A program made the position numbers and the translations under genes. A stretch of DNA of 6,000 nucleotides from UKL13-2 sp040006575 (lineage in GTDB: Bacteria; Pseudomonadota; Gammaproteobacteria; Burkholderiales; Usitatibacteraceae), in NCBI GenBank assembly GCA_040006575.1, contig JBDTWS010000206.1:1-6000 (forward strand), in the 5' to 3' direction. Positions 5,012 to 6,000 of the stretch are shown piece by piece. The notes below the pieces were generated by a model. The model had not been told where the DNA came from. It was given only the letters and a program-made list of their open reading frames with translations, and made no database searches. Each line of letters begins with the position of its first letter. The first letter of the stretch is position 1.

Positions 5012-6000
5012 ATGGAAAATCCCAACGCCTCGCAAACCACGCTCGACCAGATGACCGCGAAAGTGCGCGCCTTCCCGTGCAAATCGTGCGGCGCCAAACT
5101 CTCGTTCGCACCCGGCAGCAAAACGCTGAAGTGCCCCTACTGCGCGGCCGTCAACGACATTCCCGATACCGACGACAAAGTCGAGGAACTCAGCCTGGAA
5201 GAATGGCTGGCGCAACTGGAATCCACGGAAGAAACCCACCAGCAGGAACAGGTGAAGTGCAGCAACTGCGGCGGCGAGCAAACCCTGCCCGCCAACCTGT
5301 ACGCCAGCGCCTGCACCTTCTGCGGCACGCCGATCACCTCAAAAAGTTACGCGCAGCGTTTGATCAAACCGAAATCGCTGGTGCCGTTCAAAGTCACCAA
5401 ACTGCAGGCGCAGGAAAAGTGGCGCACCTGGATTCGCAGCCTGTGGCTGGCACCCAGCGCACTCAAGAAATTCGCGCAGGGCGACGGCGGCATCAAGGGC
5501 GTGTATGTACCGTACTGGACCTTCGACGCGCAAACCTACACGCGCTATTCCGGCCAGCGCGGCGACGATCACATCGAGCGTTACGAGACCACCAACGACA
5601 AGGGTGAGCGCGTAAGCGAATCGCGCACGCGCACCGACTGGACCAGCGTATCGGGTGACGTGTCGTTTTTTCATGATGACGTGCTGGTGGCGGGCAGCAG
5701 TTCATTCGCCGCATCAGGCAATCGCGCCAACTCAGGCGCGCAGCAAGCACAGCAGGCCCTGCGCGCCGTCGGCGGCAGCGTATTGACCGGCGCGGTAGGC
5801 GCACTCGCCAGCCAGTTCGGCGGCGGCATGCGCACCTGGAACACCAAGGAGCTGGTGCCCTACCAGGACGAATACATCACCGGCTTCCAGGCCGAGGCCT
5901 ACCAGGTGGGACTGAAGGCCGCGTTTGTCGAAGGCAAGAAGTTGATCGACTTCAAGGTCGAGCAACTGGTGTGTTCCGATATCGGCGGTGATCACCAGCG
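5012..6000 (+). CDS. Double-zinc-ribbon protein, YdjG-like partner of SPFH/YdjI (3' truncated by window edge)
   Basis: The frame is open from the ATG at 5012 to the window end (329 codons plus two bases), so the C-terminus is not seen. Two four-cysteine zinc ribbons stand at the N-terminus: Cys23, 26, 41, 44 and Cys83, 86, 101, 104. An acidic segment (about 52-80) lies between them. A conserved domain follows: LVPFKVTKLQAQEKW (123-137), GIKGVYVPYWTFDAQTYTRYSG (160-181), ELVPYQDEYITGFQAEAYQVGL (280-301) and the DIGGD motif at 323-327. Such proteins are often mislabelled as primosomal protein N' because of the zinc ribbons. No helicase motif is visible. I relate it to B. subtilis YdjG/YdjH-type zinc-ribbon proteins that partner YdjI. 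This rests on recalled architecture and on the SPFH gene two genes upstream. An Ala/Gly/Ser/Gln-rich stretch (229-272) interrupts the conserved domain. No convincing ribosome-binding site precedes the ATG; an in-frame GTG two codons earlier (5006) is an alternative start. Confidence 0.82.
   Translation, partial: MENPNASQTTLDQMTAKVRAFPCKSCGAKLSFAPGSKTLKCPYCAAVNDIPDTDDKVEELSLEEWLAQLESTEETHQQEQVKCSNCGGEQTLPANLYASACTFCGTPITSKSYAQRLIKPKSLVPFKVTKLQAQEKWRTWIRSLWLAPSALKKFAQGDGGIKGVYVPYWTFDAQTYTRYSGQRGDDHIERYETTNDKGERVSESRTRTDWTSVSGDVSFFHDDVLVAGSSSFAASGNRANSGAQQAQQALRAVGGSVLTGAVGALASQFGGGMRTWNTKELVPYQDEYITGFQAEAYQVGLKAAFVEGKKLIDFKVEQLVCSDIGGDHQ

Noticed and set aside
5012..5330. Reading the zinc-ribbon protein as primosomal protein N' or another helicase
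   Set aside because: Only zinc ribbons are shared. No Walker or helicase motifs are visible, and the GVYVPYWTFDA core belongs to a different family.

Overview
This is a GC-rich (roughly 60%) bacterial chromosomal segment. Gene content and protein style suggest a gammaproteobacterium, plausibly of the Xanthomonadales/Lysobacterales. The pointers are the COG1033-type RND exporter, a DUF423 protein, a YhhY-like acetyltransferase, and a dispersed-repeat-like palindrome with 'gtccccgcgaaggcggggac' arms of a type I associate with that group. The lineage is an inference from style, not from a marker gene. No phage, plasmid, insertion sequence, CRISPR, tRNA or rRNA signal was found.

Layout. Bases 2-1462 (+) are the C-terminal half of an RND/MMPL-type exporter, cut by the left window edge and closed by a strong intrinsic terminator (1477-1506). 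A small DUF423 membrane protein (1529-1924, +) begins only 22 bases after that terminator. A 200-base gap between convergent genes (1925-2124) holds two inverted repeats, one of them a 36-bp-armed nested palindrome. A MOSC-domain protein (2125-2937, -) follows, then a 211-base divergent intergenic region. Next comes a rightward cluster: an SPFH protein of the YdjI family with a C-terminal GYF_2 domain (3149-4276), a perfect 14-bp hairpin (4304-4336), a YhhY-like GNAT acetyltransferase (4415-4912), and the start of a double-zinc-ribbon protein (5012 to beyond 6000).

How the genes work together. The most coherent functional unit is the SPFH (YdjI-like) protein plus the zinc-ribbon protein. In Bacillus subtilis related proteins (YdjI with YdjG/YdjH) work with a PspA homologue at the membrane under envelope stress. 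Here the SPFH protein carries a GYF_2 domain where YdjI carries a zinc ribbon, and the neighbour supplies two zinc ribbons, so the pair may be a rearranged version of that membrane-scaffold module. The GNAT gene between them looks like a passenger. The RND exporter, DUF423 and MOSC genes are ordinary housekeeping or accessory genes with no evident functional link to the pair. I see no wholly new system. The SPFH/zinc-ribbon pair with its low-complexity linkers, and the covarying nested palindrome, are the points most worth following.
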